A stretch of DNA of 64,000 bases. It comes from Bradyrhizobium valentinum (GTDB taxonomy: Bacteria > Pseudomonadota > Alphaproteobacteria > Rhizobiales > Xanthobacteraceae). A program made the position numbers and the translations under genes. The stretch spans positions 156,223 to 220,222 of the forward strand of contig NZ_LLXX01000101.1 in NCBI RefSeq assembly GCF_001440405.1. Reading direction: 5' to 3'. The notes beneath the pieces were generated by a model. That model did no database searches and had not been told where the DNA came from. It saw only the letters and a list, made by a program, of their open reading frames with translations. This document shows, one piece after another, positions 1 through 8,280 of this stretch. Every line of letters starts with the position of its first letter. The first letter of the stretch is position 1.

Positions 1-1097
1 CCTTGTCCAAGAGGGTGCGACTATTGATTCTCGACGAGCCGACCGCCAGCCTGAACGAGAACGATAGCGCCGCATTGCTGGACCGGCTGCTTGCCTTCCG
101 CGCCCAGGGCATCGCCTCGATCCTGATCTCGCACAAATTATCGGAGGTCGCCCGCGTCGCCGACCGGATCACGGTGCTGCGCGACGGCCGCACCGTCGAC
201 AGCATCGATTGCCTGGCCGAGCCGGTGGAAGAGGACCGGATCATCCGAAGCATGGTCAATCGCGACCTTGCGCATCGCTTTCCGCAACGCAGTGCAACCA
301 TCGGTGCACCGGTATTCGCCGTGCAGGACTGGACGGTGCATCACCCGTTGCACAGAGATCGCCGGGTTATCAAGGGCGTCGATTTCGAGGTCCGGCGCGG
401 CGAGGTGGTCGGGATTGCCGGGTTGATGGGCGCCGGCCGTACCGAATTCGCCATGAGCCTGTTCGGTCGCGCCTGGGGAGACCGGATCAGCGGGCGCATC
501 TGGCTCGATGGAAGGGAAGTCAACCTGTCGAGCGTAGCGGCGGCGATCGATGCCGGTCTCGCTTACGTCACTGAGGACCGCAAGCAGCTCGGCTTGATCC
601 TGGATGCCGACGTCCGCAAGAACATCACGCTGGCGAGCCTCGGCCGCGTGGCGCCGCAAGGCATGATCGATGACATGTCCGAGCTGCGCGTTGCGAACGA
701 CTACCGCAACCGGATGCGGATTCGCTGTTCCGACGTCTATCAGGAGACTGGCCAGCTCTCCGGCGGTAACCAGCAGAAGGTGGTGCTGTCGAAATGGCTG
801 ATGACCGACCCGAAAGTATTAATCCTCGACGAGCCTACGCGCGGCATCGATGTCGGGGCAAAATATGAAATCTATTGTATCATCAACGAGCTTGCCGAGG
901 CGGGCAAGGGGGTGGTGATGATCTCGTCGGAAATGCCGGAACTGCTCGGCGTCTGCGACCGCATCTGCGTGATGAATGACGGCGCCTTTGTTGGAGAATT
1001 CGCCGCCGCCGAGGCCACGCAGGAAAGGATCATGCGCGCCATCATGCGTAACAAGCAAATAGACAAGAAGGTACTTCAGGGAGATCTGCGGCCATGA
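1..1097 (+). CDS. gguA: Sugar ABC transporter ATP-binding protein, CUT2 type (5' truncated)
   Basis: This is the energising subunit of a monosaccharide importer, cut by the window edge. The visible part opens just before the Walker B of the first nucleotide-binding domain (LLILDEPTASL) and its H-loop (LISHK). The second domain is complete: a degenerate Walker A (GLMGAGRTE), the signature LSGGNQQK and Walker B VLILDEPTRGIDVGAK. Two fused ABC domains with this degenerate second P-loop are the hallmark of the RbsA/XylG/GguA family. The stop codon overlaps the permease start by ATGA, so the two are one operon. GguA/MmsA is the best guess because the partner permease is of the long GguB type; the sugar cannot be read from sequence. 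Confidence 0.88.
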   Translation, partial: LSKRVRLLILDEPTASLNENDSAALLDRLLAFRAQGIASILISHKLSEVARVADRITVLRDGRTVDSIDCLAEPVEEDRIIRSMVNRDLAHRFPQRSATIGAPVFAVQDWTVHHPLHRDRRVIKGVDFEVRRGEVVGIAGLMGAGRTEFAMSLFGRAWGDRISGRIWLDGREVNLSSVAAAIDAGLAYVTEDRKQLGLILDADVRKNITLASLGRVAPQGMIDDMSELRVANDYRNRMRIRCSDVYQETGQLSGGNQQKVVLSKWLMTDPKVLILDEPTRGIDVGAKYEIYCIINELAEAGKGVVMISSEMPELLGVCDRICVMNDGAFVGEFAAAEATQERIMRAIMRNKQIDKKVLQGDLRP

Positions 1098-2275
1098 CCG
1101 ACAAGACGGTTACGCTGCCCGTGCACACCGGCTTCATCAAGAACAATTTGCGCAATTACGGCATGCTGCTGTCGCTGTTTGCGATCATGCTGTTCTTTCA
1201 GGTGATGACCGACGGCACGCTGCTGCAGCCGCTGAACCTGACCAATCTGGTGCTGCAGAACAGTTACATCGTGATCATGGCGCTCGGCATGCTGCTGATC
1301 ATCGTCACCGGCCATATCGACCTGTCGGTCGGCTCGGTCGCGGGCTTCGTCGGCGCCGTCGCGGCGGTGCTGATGGTGCGCTATCACGTTGCCTATCCGC
1401 TGGCTTTCCTCGCCTGCCTGTTCGTGGGCGCGCTGATCGGCGCCGCACAGGGCTATTGGGTTGCCTACTTCAAGATCCCGTCGTTTATCGTGACGCTGGC
1501 CGGGATGCTGGTGTTCAAGGGCCTTGCGCTCGCGATCCTGGCAGGCCAGTCGGTCGGACCGTTTCCGCCGACCTTCCAGAAGTTGTCCTCCGGCTTCATC
1601 CCCGAACTGTTTCCCGGCGCCGGCACGCTTTATCCGACATCGCTATTGATCGGTGCCGTCTTGGCGGTGGCCTTGGTCTATACCAGTGCGAAGAACCGGG
1701 CGCGGCAGGCATCGCACGGCATCGACGTGGAGCCCTTTGGCTTCTTCGTCGCCAAGAGCGCGCTGCTGTTCGCCGTGATCGTGTTCTTCGCCGGCCTGAT
1801 CGCCTCGCATCGCGGCCTGCCGAACGTGCTGGTGATCATGACGGCGCTGATCGGGCTCTATGCTTTCGTCACCACCCGCACCGTGGTTGGCCGCCACATC
1901 TACGCCATCGGTGGCAACGCCAGGGCCGCGAGCCTGTCCGGCATCAAGACCGAGCGGCTGACGTTTCTGACCTTCGTCAACATGGGGGTGCTGGCGGCAC
2001 TCGCCGGCCTCGTTTTCGCCGCGCGGCTCAATACGGCGACGCCGAAGGCCGGGGCTGGTTTTGAGCTCGACGTCATCGCGGCCTGCTTTATCGGCGGAGC
2101 GTCCGCCTATGGCGGTGTCGGCAAGGTTGGCGGTGCCGTGATCGGGGCCATGATCATGGGCGTCATGAACAACGGCATGTCCATCCTCGGCATCGGCATC
2201 GACTACCAGCAGGTGATCAAGGGGCTGGTGCTGCTCGGTGCCGTCTGCCTCGACGTCTACAACCAGCGCCGATAG
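1094..2275 (+). CDS. gguB: Sugar ABC transporter permease, GguB/MmsB type
   Basis: A 393-residue integral membrane protein of the CUT2 sugar permease family. It has about ten hydrophobic segments and the family motif near residues 72-80 (ITGHIDLSVGS is seen as TGHIDLSVGSV). It is longer than RbsC (about 320 residues) because of an extra segment around residues 195-215 that is rich in basic residues, as in GguB, MmsB and XylH. It overlaps the preceding ATPase gene by 4 bp. The periplasmic binding protein is not in the window and probably lies upstream. It is the last gene of its operon and is followed by a palindromic repeat. Sugar specificity is unknown. Confidence 0.85.
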   Translation: MTDKTVTLPVHTGFIKNNLRNYGMLLSLFAIMLFFQVMTDGTLLQPLNLTNLVLQNSYIVIMALGMLLIIVTGHIDLSVGSVAGFVGAVAAVLMVRYHVAYPLAFLACLFVGALIGAAQGYWVAYFKIPSFIVTLAGMLVFKGLALAILAGQSVGPFPPTFQKLSSGFIPELFPGAGTLYPTSLLIGAVLAVALVYTSAKNRARQASHGIDVEPFGFFVAKSALLFAVIVFFAGLIASHRGLPNVLVIMTALIGLYAFVTTRTVVGRHIYAIGGNARAASLSGIKTERLTFLTFVNMGVLAALAGLVFAARLNTATPKAGAGFELDVIAACFIGGASAYGGVGKVGGAVIGAMIMGVMNNGMSILGIGIDYQQVIKGLVLLGAVCLDVYNQRR

Positions 2276-2314
2276 GGCAGTGGCGGCAGGTTCTACTGCT
2301 TCACACCCGTTCAA

Positions 2315-2414
2315 CCCTCATCCTGAGGAGCGCGTCTTCGCGCGTCTCGAAGGATGTAGGCCACAGGCCGGGCCTCATGGTTCGAGACGCGCTTCGCGCT
2401 CCTCACCATGAGGG
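2315..2414. repeat. Dispersed palindromic repeat, copy 1
   Basis: Two linked inverted-repeat halves. One carries CCTCATCCTGAGGAGCGCG followed by a GCGTCTCGAAGGATG arm. The other carries CCTCATGGTTCGAGACGC paired with GCTCCTCACCATGAGG. The same unit recurs at 13953-14050, 24663-24763 and 51275-51388. It sits between the converging gguB and kdgD genes and could act as a bidirectional terminator or simply as an intergenic repeat. Small reading frames inside it are artefacts. Confidence 0.85.
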
Positions 2415-2426
2415 GCTTCTGACGCA

Positions 2427-3377
2427 TTAGGCGGCCGCCAGCTCGCGCTTTGCGAACTCGCACGTTTCGAGCCGCGCGACGAGCGCCGCCAGTTCCTCGG
2501 TCTCGGCCGGCGTCAGGTCCGTCAGCGGCGAACGGACATGGCCGCTGTCGCGCCCGATCACCTTCATGCCGGCCTTGATCATCGAGACGGCATAGCCGCG
2601 CTTGCGATTGCGGATCGCGATCAAGGGAAGGATGAAGTCGCGCAGCCCTGCCTGCACCGTCTCGCGGTCGCGGCGGCGCACGGCCGCGTAAAACTTGGTG
2701 GCGAACTGCGGGACGAAGTTGAATACCGCAGAGGAATAGGTGGTTACGCCCATTTCCAGATAAGGCAGTGCAAAGGTCTCGGCCGTGGGCAGCCCGCCGA
2801 TATAGGTCAGCCGGTCGCCCATGCGCAGGTGGATGCGCGTCATCAGCTCGATGTCGCCGATGCCGTCCTTGTAGCCGACGAGATTGGGACAGCGCTGGCA
2901 CAGTCTCTCGAGCGTATCCTCGTTCACGATCGCGTTGTCGCGGTTGTAGACGATGACGCCGAGTGTTGTGGCGTTGCACACCGCCTCGATATGGGCCGCC
3001 AGCCCTTCCTGTTCCGAGAAGACCAGATAGGGCGGCAGCAGCAGCACCCCATCGGCTCCGGCGCCTTCGACCGCAATGGCAAGCTGGGTCGCCATCGTCG
3101 TGCCGTGGCCGATGCCGGCGAGGACCGGCACGCGTCCCTTGGTCTGGCTCACGGCCGTTGCCACCACCTTCGCGACCTCGGCGGGACTGAGCGAGAAGAA
3201 TTCGCCGGTGCCGCCGGCGGCAAAGAGCCCCGCCACCTCATAGCTGCACAGCCAGTCGAGATTGGAGCGGTAGCGGATCTCGTCGAACGTGTTGTCGGGC
3301 CGAAACGGCGTGACGGGAAACGACAGCAGGCCATTGCCGATCCGGCTGGCCATCTCTTTGGGGGTCATCCTGCTCAT
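2427..3377 (-). CDS. kdgD: 5-dehydro-4-deoxyglucarate dehydratase (DapA/NAL superfamily)
   Basis: Predicted to dehydrate and decarboxylate 5-keto-4-deoxy-D-glucarate to 2,5-dioxopentanoate (alpha-ketoglutarate semialdehyde) in hexarate catabolism. The 316-residue protein shows the DHDPS/NAL TIM-barrel pattern: FPVTPF near the N-terminus, the GGTGEFFSL substrate loop, a VYNRDN segment holding the catalytic Tyr region, and GYKDG with the Schiff-base lysine. The GGTGEFFSL loop and the R-N-R-K-R stretch are typical of KDG dehydratases rather than DapA. The ATG at 3377 was chosen over an upstream GTG/ATG extension because AAGGA lies about 8 nt before it and the protein then begins with the usual MSRMTPKEM. 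The co-directional LysR gene ends 63 nt upstream. Confidence 0.85.
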   Translation of the reverse strand: MSRMTPKEMASRIGNGLLSFPVTPFRPDNTFDEIRYRSNLDWLCSYEVAGLFAAGGTGEFFSLSPAEVAKVVATAVSQTKGRVPVLAGIGHGTTMATQLAIAVEGAGADGVLLLPPYLVFSEQEGLAAHIEAVCNATTLGVIVYNRDNAIVNEDTLERLCQRCPNLVGYKDGIGDIELMTRIHLRMGDRLTYIGGLPTAETFALPYLEMGVTTYSSAVFNFVPQFATKFYAAVRRRDRETVQAGLRDFILPLIAIRNRKRGYAVSMIKAGMKVIGRDSGHVRSPLTDLTPAETEELAALVARLETCEFAKRELAAA

Positions 3378-3440
3378 GCTCTGATCCTTCAGCGGCTTAC
3401 GCGGAAGGATTAATGCAAGATGGCTACAGACGGAGACCAA

Positions 3441-4367
3441 TCACTGTATCGATCGATCCATTGATTGGATCGAGCCGGCCTGAGCGGCAAGGTTTCGCGC
3501 GACGCCGGCAATGACGGGAAGGAGCGGATTGTCGTTGTCGCCGCGCCGGACAAAGAACAACTCGGCCGGCCGCTGCCACTGCATCAGGACGGGGCGCAGC
3601 ACCACGCCGCTGAAATGGAGATTCAGCGCTGCCTCGGGGACCAGGGCGACCCCGACACCGGAATGCACCATGGCGAGGATCGAATGGATCTGGGCGAGAT
3701 GCTGCACATAGTTCGGCACCAAATTTGCGCGTGAAAACAGCTCGACCAGGAGATCGTGGAAATAGCGCGCTTCATAGGGCTCGTACATGATGAAGGGCTC
3801 ACCCGTGAGATCCTCCAGACGCAATTGGGGGGCCTGCACCAGCGGGTGCTTGCTCGGTAGCGCCGCGATCAGCGGCTCTGCCGTCACACGGAAGGCGTCA
3901 AGGTTGCCGCGCGGGATCGGCGGGCGGAGCAGGCCGATATCGATCTCGCCGGAATCGAGCCGTTTGAGCTGGTCACTGCTCACCATTTCCTTCAGCGAGA
4001 TCTCGACATCGGGCAGTTCGCGCCGGCAGGCCGCTACCAGCGCCGGCACGTAGCTATAGGCGGATGTCGCAGTGAAGCCGATATTGATCGATCCGGCCTT
4101 GCCGTTCGCCATCCGCCGGGCCAGTACGGCCGCGCTTTCCGCAAGCTTGAGGAGATGCCGCGCGTCGGTCAGAAAACGCTGCCCCGCGGGCGTCAGTCTG
4201 ACGGCCCGGTTGCTGCGCTCCAGCAGCGTCACATCGAGGACGCGTTCGAGAATCTGGATCTGGCGGCTGAGCGGCGGCTGGGTCATGTTCAGCCGCAGCG
4301 CCGCGCGCCCGAAATGCAGTTCTTCTGCAACTGCAACGAAGCAGCGCAACTGGCTCAACTCAAACAT
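3441..4367 (-). CDS. LysR-family transcriptional regulator
   Basis: A 308-residue LysR regulator. The N-terminal winged helix-turn-helix (MFELSQLRCFVAVAEELHFGRAA, then LNMTQPPLSRQI) is clear, followed by a two-lobed periplasmic-binding-like effector domain. The N-terminal signature with AEELHFGRAA and the effector domain resemble the BenM/CatM/CbnR branch. It is co-directional with kdgD and divergent from tctCBA, with a 217-nt gap to the tctC start. It probably controls one or both, in response to a sugar acid or carboxylate intermediate; this is inferred from position only. Confidence 0.88.
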   Translation of the reverse strand: MFELSQLRCFVAVAEELHFGRAALRLNMTQPPLSRQIQILERVLDVTLLERSNRAVRLTPAGQRFLTDARHLLKLAESAAVLARRMANGKAGSINIGFTATSAYSYVPALVAACRRELPDVEISLKEMVSSDQLKRLDSGEIDIGLLRPPIPRGNLDAFRVTAEPLIAALPSKHPLVQAPQLRLEDLTGEPFIMYEPYEARYFHDLLVELFSRANLVPNYVQHLAQIHSILAMVHSGVGVALVPEAALNLHFSGVVLRPVLMQWQRPAELFFVRRGDNDNPLLPVIAGVARNLAAQAGSIQSMDRSIQ

Positions 4368-4584
4368 GAAACCTGCATTTTCAACTTGAGACGAGGGGCC
4401 CGGTCACCGGCCGGATGCCCCGCTTCTATAGGCTGAGGCATGGCCGATCCATCCAAAAAAGGTATCGATCTATCCGCAGACTAGTTCATGGGCGACCCTG
4501 CCCATGACCTATCATTTCTCCCAACGCGGCCTCGAAGGCCTGCAGCCTGCCGGTGAAACGGCGGGAACAAACGGAGGAAGACCG
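4368..4584. promoter_or_regulatory. Divergent intergenic region between the LysR gene and tctC
   Basis: No gene fits here. It must hold the lysR promoter and the tctC promoter, and probably LysR sites. A stretch near 4460-4480 (GGTATCGATCTATCC) fits a loose T-N11-A pattern, but such patterns are common and no operator is claimed. A good ribosome-binding site (GGAGGA) lies just before the tctC ATG. Confidence 0.4.
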
Positions 4585-5565
4585 ATGTCTATGCCATCTC
4601 TCGCCCGGGCGATTGCCGCCGCTGTCATTACGGTGTGTGCCTTGGCGCCAAGCGGAGCCGGCGCTCAGAATTTCGAGCGGCCCGTGCGGCTGATCGTGCC
4701 TTTCGCCCCCGGTGGCACCTCGGACATTCTCGCCCGCCTGATCAGCCCAAAACTATCCGTCGCCATCGGGCAGTCGGTCGTGGTCGAGAACAAGCCCGGC
4801 GCAGCAGGCAATCTCGGGGCCGACGCCGTCGCCAAGGCGCAGCCTGACGGCCACACCCTGTTGCTGATGGACGTTGGCTCGCTTGCCACCGCACCCAGCC
4901 TGTTTTCCGATCTTACCTTCGACGTCCAGAAGGACCTTGCGCCCATTTCCATGGTGATGTTCGGCCCCTACGTCCTGGCCGTCCACGAATCGGTTCCGGC
5001 GAAGTCAACGAAGGAGCTGATCGAATACGCCAAGGCCAATCCGAACAAGCTCACCGTCGCCAATTCCGGCGTCGGTGGCGCCAATCACATCACGGCCGTG
5101 TTGATGGCGAAGGAACTCGGAATTCAGTGGAAGAATATTCCTTACAAGGGCGGGGCAGCGGCCTCGCGCGCCGTCGTATCCGGGGAGAGCGGCGTGATCA
5201 TCAACGGCGCCACCGCGACATTGCCATTCGTGCTGAACAAGCAACTCGTCGGACTTGCCGTTACCGGCGAGCAGCGGGTTGCGTCGGCCCCCGATCTGCC
5301 GACCTTCAAGGAGGCGGGCCTGCCCGGTGGCGATGCGGGGACCTGGCAAGGCATCCTGACCACGGGCGGAACGCCGCCGGCCATGGTCGCGCGCCTGAAT
5401 GCCGAAATCCGCAAGATCCTGGAGATGCCCGAAATTCAACAGAAGATCGCCGAGCAGGGCGGCGTCGTGAAGGCCCAATCGCCGGAGGAGTTCCGCAACT
5501 GGCTTAAGGATGCGACGGCCCGTTGGGGCACGATCATCCGCGAGGCCGGCATCAAGGGTAGCTGA
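4585..5565 (+). CDS. tctC: Tripartite tricarboxylate transporter substrate-binding protein (Bug family)
   Basis: Periplasmic solute receptor of a TTT uptake system, 326 residues. It has a signal peptide (about residues 1-27, ending GAGAQ) and the Bug-family pattern: RPVRLIVPFAPGGTSDILAR near the mature N-terminus, VVENKPGAAGNLG, and NIPYKGGAAA in the second lobe. The ATG at 4585 was chosen because GGAGGA precedes it and the signal peptide starts there; an in-frame ATG 81 nt upstream gives an unlikely leader. It is followed at once by tctB and tctA. Bug receptors bind many carboxylates, so the ligand is not known; the neighbouring kdgD hints at a sugar acid. Confidence 0.9.
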   Translation: MSMPSLARAIAAAVITVCALAPSGAGAQNFERPVRLIVPFAPGGTSDILARLISPKLSVAIGQSVVVENKPGAAGNLGADAVAKAQPDGHTLLLMDVGSLATAPSLFSDLTFDVQKDLAPISMVMFGPYVLAVHESVPAKSTKELIEYAKANPNKLTVANSGVGGANHITAVLMAKELGIQWKNIPYKGGAAASRAVVSGESGVIINGATATLPFVLNKQLVGLAVTGEQRVASAPDLPTFKEAGLPGGDAGTWQGILTTGGTPPAMVARLNAEIRKILEMPEIQQKIAEQGGVVKAQSPEEFRNWLKDATARWGTIIREAGIKGS

Positions 5566-5575
5566 GGGCGGGACG

Positions 5576-6025
5576 ATGACGCGCTCCCGGATCGACCTGC
5601 AGGATCTGCTGTTCGGCCTGTTTCTGGTGGCGGTGGCGGCGGGTACGCTCGTCGCCACGCGCAACCTGGTGATCGGCCATGCGGCCGATATGGGGCCGGG
5701 CTACATGCCCCGCGTCGTCGCGCTCGCACTTATGGGCTTCGGTCTCTTCTTCAGCGGACGCGGGCTCTGCCGTATGCGCGTCGGCATCGCGCCCGTTCAG
5801 TTGCGGCCGCTGCTTGCGATTCTCGCTTCTGTCGGTGTTTTCGCGCTGACGGCCGAGCGGCTAGGCCTTGCAATCGCCTCCGTCGTCGCCGTGATCCTTG
5901 CGAGCTTCGCCACGCGGGAAGGGCGTCTGGTCGAGACCGTTGCGTTTGCCGTCGTGCTTTCAGGCGCCGCGGTGCTGCTGTTCGTCAAGTTGCTGGGCTT
6001 GCCGATCCCGATCTGGCCGCGCTAG
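5576..6025 (+). CDS. tctB: Tripartite tricarboxylate transporter small membrane subunit
   Basis: A 149-residue membrane protein with four hydrophobic segments, the typical size and topology of TctB. A short N-terminal cytoplasmic stretch (MTRSRIDLQD) leads into the first helix, and a PGYMPR motif follows it, which is usual in this family. The ATG at 5576 is 10 nt after the tctC stop. Reading frames that begin further upstream overlap tctC and are not supported. It sits between tctC and tctA in the standard gene order. Confidence 0.88.
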   Translation: MTRSRIDLQDLLFGLFLVAVAAGTLVATRNLVIGHAADMGPGYMPRVVALALMGFGLFFSGRGLCRMRVGIAPVQLRPLLAILASVGVFALTAERLGLAIASVVAVILASFATREGRLVETVAFAVVLSGAAVLLFVKLLGLPIPIWPR

Positions 6026-6052
6026 GGCGGCGGGCTTCGCAGGCAGACGCAT

Positions 6053-7552
6053 ATGGAACTCTTCGATAATCTGCTGATGGGTCTTTCGACGGCCCTCGAA
6101 CTCAACAATCTGATGTTCTGCCTGATCGGCGTGGTCATCGGCACCGCGATCGGCGTGCTTCCCGGCATTGGCCCGATTCCGACGGTGGCGCTGCTGTTGC
6201 CTTTCACCTTCGGCCTGTCGCCCGCCAGCGCGATGATCATGCTGGCCGGCATCTTCTACGGTGCGCAATATGGCGGCTCGACTACCGCCATCCTGGTCAA
6301 TGTGCCGGGCGAGACGTCGTCGGTCGTCACCTGTATCGACGGTCACGAGATGGCCAAGCAGGGCAAGGCCGGAACCGCGCTCGCCATCGCCGCCATCGCC
6401 TCGTTCTTTGCCGGCACGATAGCGACGATCGTGATTGCGCTGCTCAGCGTGCCGTTGTCGATGCTGGCGCTCAAATTCACTGCGGTCGAATATTTTAGCC
6501 TCCTTGTGCTCGGCCTGATTGCGGCCGTTGTCCTCGCGCACGGCTCAGTCGCCAAATCGCTGGCGATGGTGCTGCTGGGGCTGCTGCTCGGTCTCGTCGG
6601 GATTGATGTCAGCTCGGGTGTTGCACGGATGACCTTCGGCATCCCCGCTTTGTCGGATGGTCTTGATTTCGTGCCGATCGCGATGGGCCTGTTCGGGCTC
6701 GGCGAAATCATCGCCAATCTGGAGAGACCTGCAGAGCGCCGCGTCGTCAGCCAGTCGATCCGCAGCCTGATCCCAAGCGGGAAGGACCTGCGGGCGGCCT
6801 TTCCAGCGATGGTGCGCGGCACGGCGCTGGGCTCCGTGCTGGGGGTGCTGCCCGGCGGCGGTGCCGCGCTACCGCCGTTCTCCTCCTACGCGCTGGAGAA
6901 GAAGCTCGCGCGCGATCCCTCGCGCTTCGGCAAGGGCGCCATCGAGGGCGTCGCCGGTCCGGAGGCCGCCAACAATGCCGGCGCCCAGACCAGCTTCATT
7001 CCGCTCTTGACGCTCGGCATTCCCGCCAACGCGCTGATGGCGCTGATGATCGGCGCGCTGATGATGCAGGGCATCCAGCCCGGTCCGCAGATCATGACCG
7101 AGCAACCCAAGCTCGTCTGGGGCGTCATCGCCAGCATGTGGGTCGGCAATTTGATGCTGCTGGTGATCAACCTCCCGTTGATCGGTCTATGGGTTTCGAT
7201 GCTGAAAATTCCCTATCGGTTGCTGTTTCCTGCGATCGTTTTGTTCTGCTGCATCGGCACCTATGGCATCGCCAACAGTCTGTTCAACGTATGGTTGATG
7301 ATGGGTTGTGCCTTGATCGGCTATTTCTTCATCAAGATCGGCGTTGAGCCGGCGCCGCTTCTGCTCGGTCTCGTGCTCGGTCCGCAGCTTGAGGAAAACT
7401 TTCGGCGCGCGATGCTGCTCGCGGACGGCGATTTCACCGTCTTTCTGTCGCGACCGATCAGCGCGGTCATCCTCGGCGTCGTCGCCATTCTGTTGCTCGC
7501 GCTGTTGTCGCCGGAAATACTGAAAACGCGGAAAGAAGCGCTGGCGGAATGA
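6053..7552 (+). CDS. tctA: Tripartite tricarboxylate transporter large membrane subunit
   Basis: A 499-residue polytopic membrane protein with about twelve hydrophobic segments, the transport channel of the TTT system. Family motifs are visible: GVLPGIGP near residue 38, FYGAQYGGSTTAIL near residue 68, and a second GVLPGGGAALPPF near residue 264, matching the two-fold repeat of TctA. It ends only 9 nt from the stop of the converging DUF1045 gene, with no visible terminator between them. The partner subunits are tctC and tctB upstream. Confidence 0.92.
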   Translation: MELFDNLLMGLSTALELNNLMFCLIGVVIGTAIGVLPGIGPIPTVALLLPFTFGLSPASAMIMLAGIFYGAQYGGSTTAILVNVPGETSSVVTCIDGHEMAKQGKAGTALAIAAIASFFAGTIATIVIALLSVPLSMLALKFTAVEYFSLLVLGLIAAVVLAHGSVAKSLAMVLLGLLLGLVGIDVSSGVARMTFGIPALSDGLDFVPIAMGLFGLGEIIANLERPAERRVVSQSIRSLIPSGKDLRAAFPAMVRGTALGSVLGVLPGGGAALPPFSSYALEKKLARDPSRFGKGAIEGVAGPEAANNAGAQTSFIPLLTLGIPANALMALMIGALMMQGIQPGPQIMTEQPKLVWGVIASMWVGNLMLLVINLPLIGLWVSMLKIPYRLLFPAIVLFCCIGTYGIANSLFNVWLMMGCALIGYFFIKIGVEPAPLLLGLVLGPQLEENFRRAMLLADGDFTVFLSRPISAVILGVVAILLLALLSPEILKTRKEALAE

Positions 7553-7561
7553 GGGCCGGCG

Positions 7562-8260
7562 TCAGCCGCGCAATGGCCAGCGGCCGATGACCCGAAACCG
7601 CGAGTTCGGATTTTCCTGACGACACAGGGCGATCGCGTCGATCGCGAGCGGCCCGATGCCGGTCGCTGAAAACCTGCTGCGCAGCATTGCCACAACCTGC
7701 TCGCGCCGCTCTGCGGGAAGCCGTCCTGTCAGCGTCATGTGGAAGCGAAATTCTTCGAAGACGTAAGGGTAGCCCCAGCGCTCGAGATAATCGCGCTGCC
7801 GCGGCGTCAGCGCTGCCGGATTTCGCCGCGCACGATCTTCCGGGCTAAGGGGGGCACGAAATGAATCGAACGCCTTGGTGGCGTCGGCGGCGAGCAGTTC
7901 GAGCTCTGCCGACGGTTCGGCCGGAATCACCGCGATGAAGCCGCTGATTGAATCGACGACCGGTCGGATCACCGGCACAGGCCGGACCAGATCGGCGAAC
8001 AATTCGGATGCCGCGGCGAGCTGCGCCTCGGGCTTGCCGTCGGCCAGCGCCATCGGCGCCTTCAGTGTGGCGTGAAAGCCGTATTTGCGGGGATCATGCG
8101 TCAGGTCGCGCCAGTCCGGGACCGTCTGCATGACGCCGTCAGGGAAGGGCAGTTCGTCGCCGCCATAGGCGTCGTAACCGAGCAGCGACGCGCCGAACCG
8201 GTCGAGCGCGCTGCCTTGCGCTGAGGTGTAATAGATTGCGTAACGGGGGTAATTTGCCAT
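7562..8260 (-). CDS. DUF1045 phosphonate-associated 2H phosphoesterase-like protein
   Basis: A 232-residue protein of the DUF1045 family seen beside C-P lyase operons. Two H-x-T motifs are present, HATL (His63, Thr65) and HMTL (His174, Thr176), the catalytic signature of 2H phosphoesterases, which open or form cyclic phosphodiesters. No PhnP gene is present in this window, although the C-P lyase route yields 5-phosphoribosyl 1,2-cyclic phosphate that must be opened. This protein is a plausible stand-in for PhnP; that is inference. The ATG at 8260 gives the family-typical start MANYPRYA. It is the third gene of the minus-strand operon after the acetyltransferase and the second phnM, 20 nt after the latter. 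Confidence 0.85.
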   Translation of the reverse strand: MANYPRYAIYYTSAQGSALDRFGASLLGYDAYGGDELPFPDGVMQTVPDWRDLTHDPRKYGFHATLKAPMALADGKPEAQLAAASELFADLVRPVPVIRPVVDSISGFIAVIPAEPSAELELLAADATKAFDSFRAPLSPEDRARRNPAALTPRQRDYLERWGYPYVFEEFRFHMTLTGRLPAERREQVVAMLRSRFSATGIGPLAIDAIALCRQENPNSRFRVIGRWPLRG

Positions 8261-8280
8261 CGCGCCAGAATAGGGCTGCC

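Noticed and set aside
3..15. A 13-mer TTGTCCAAGAGGG identical to part of the pqqA-upstream repeat
   Set aside because: It lies inside the ABC ATPase coding sequence and codes for ordinary residues (L-S-K-R); a chance match is the simpler reading.
2311..2979. A minus-strand frame in the kdgD 3' region
   Set aside because: It overlaps kdgD in another frame and includes repeat-derived residues.
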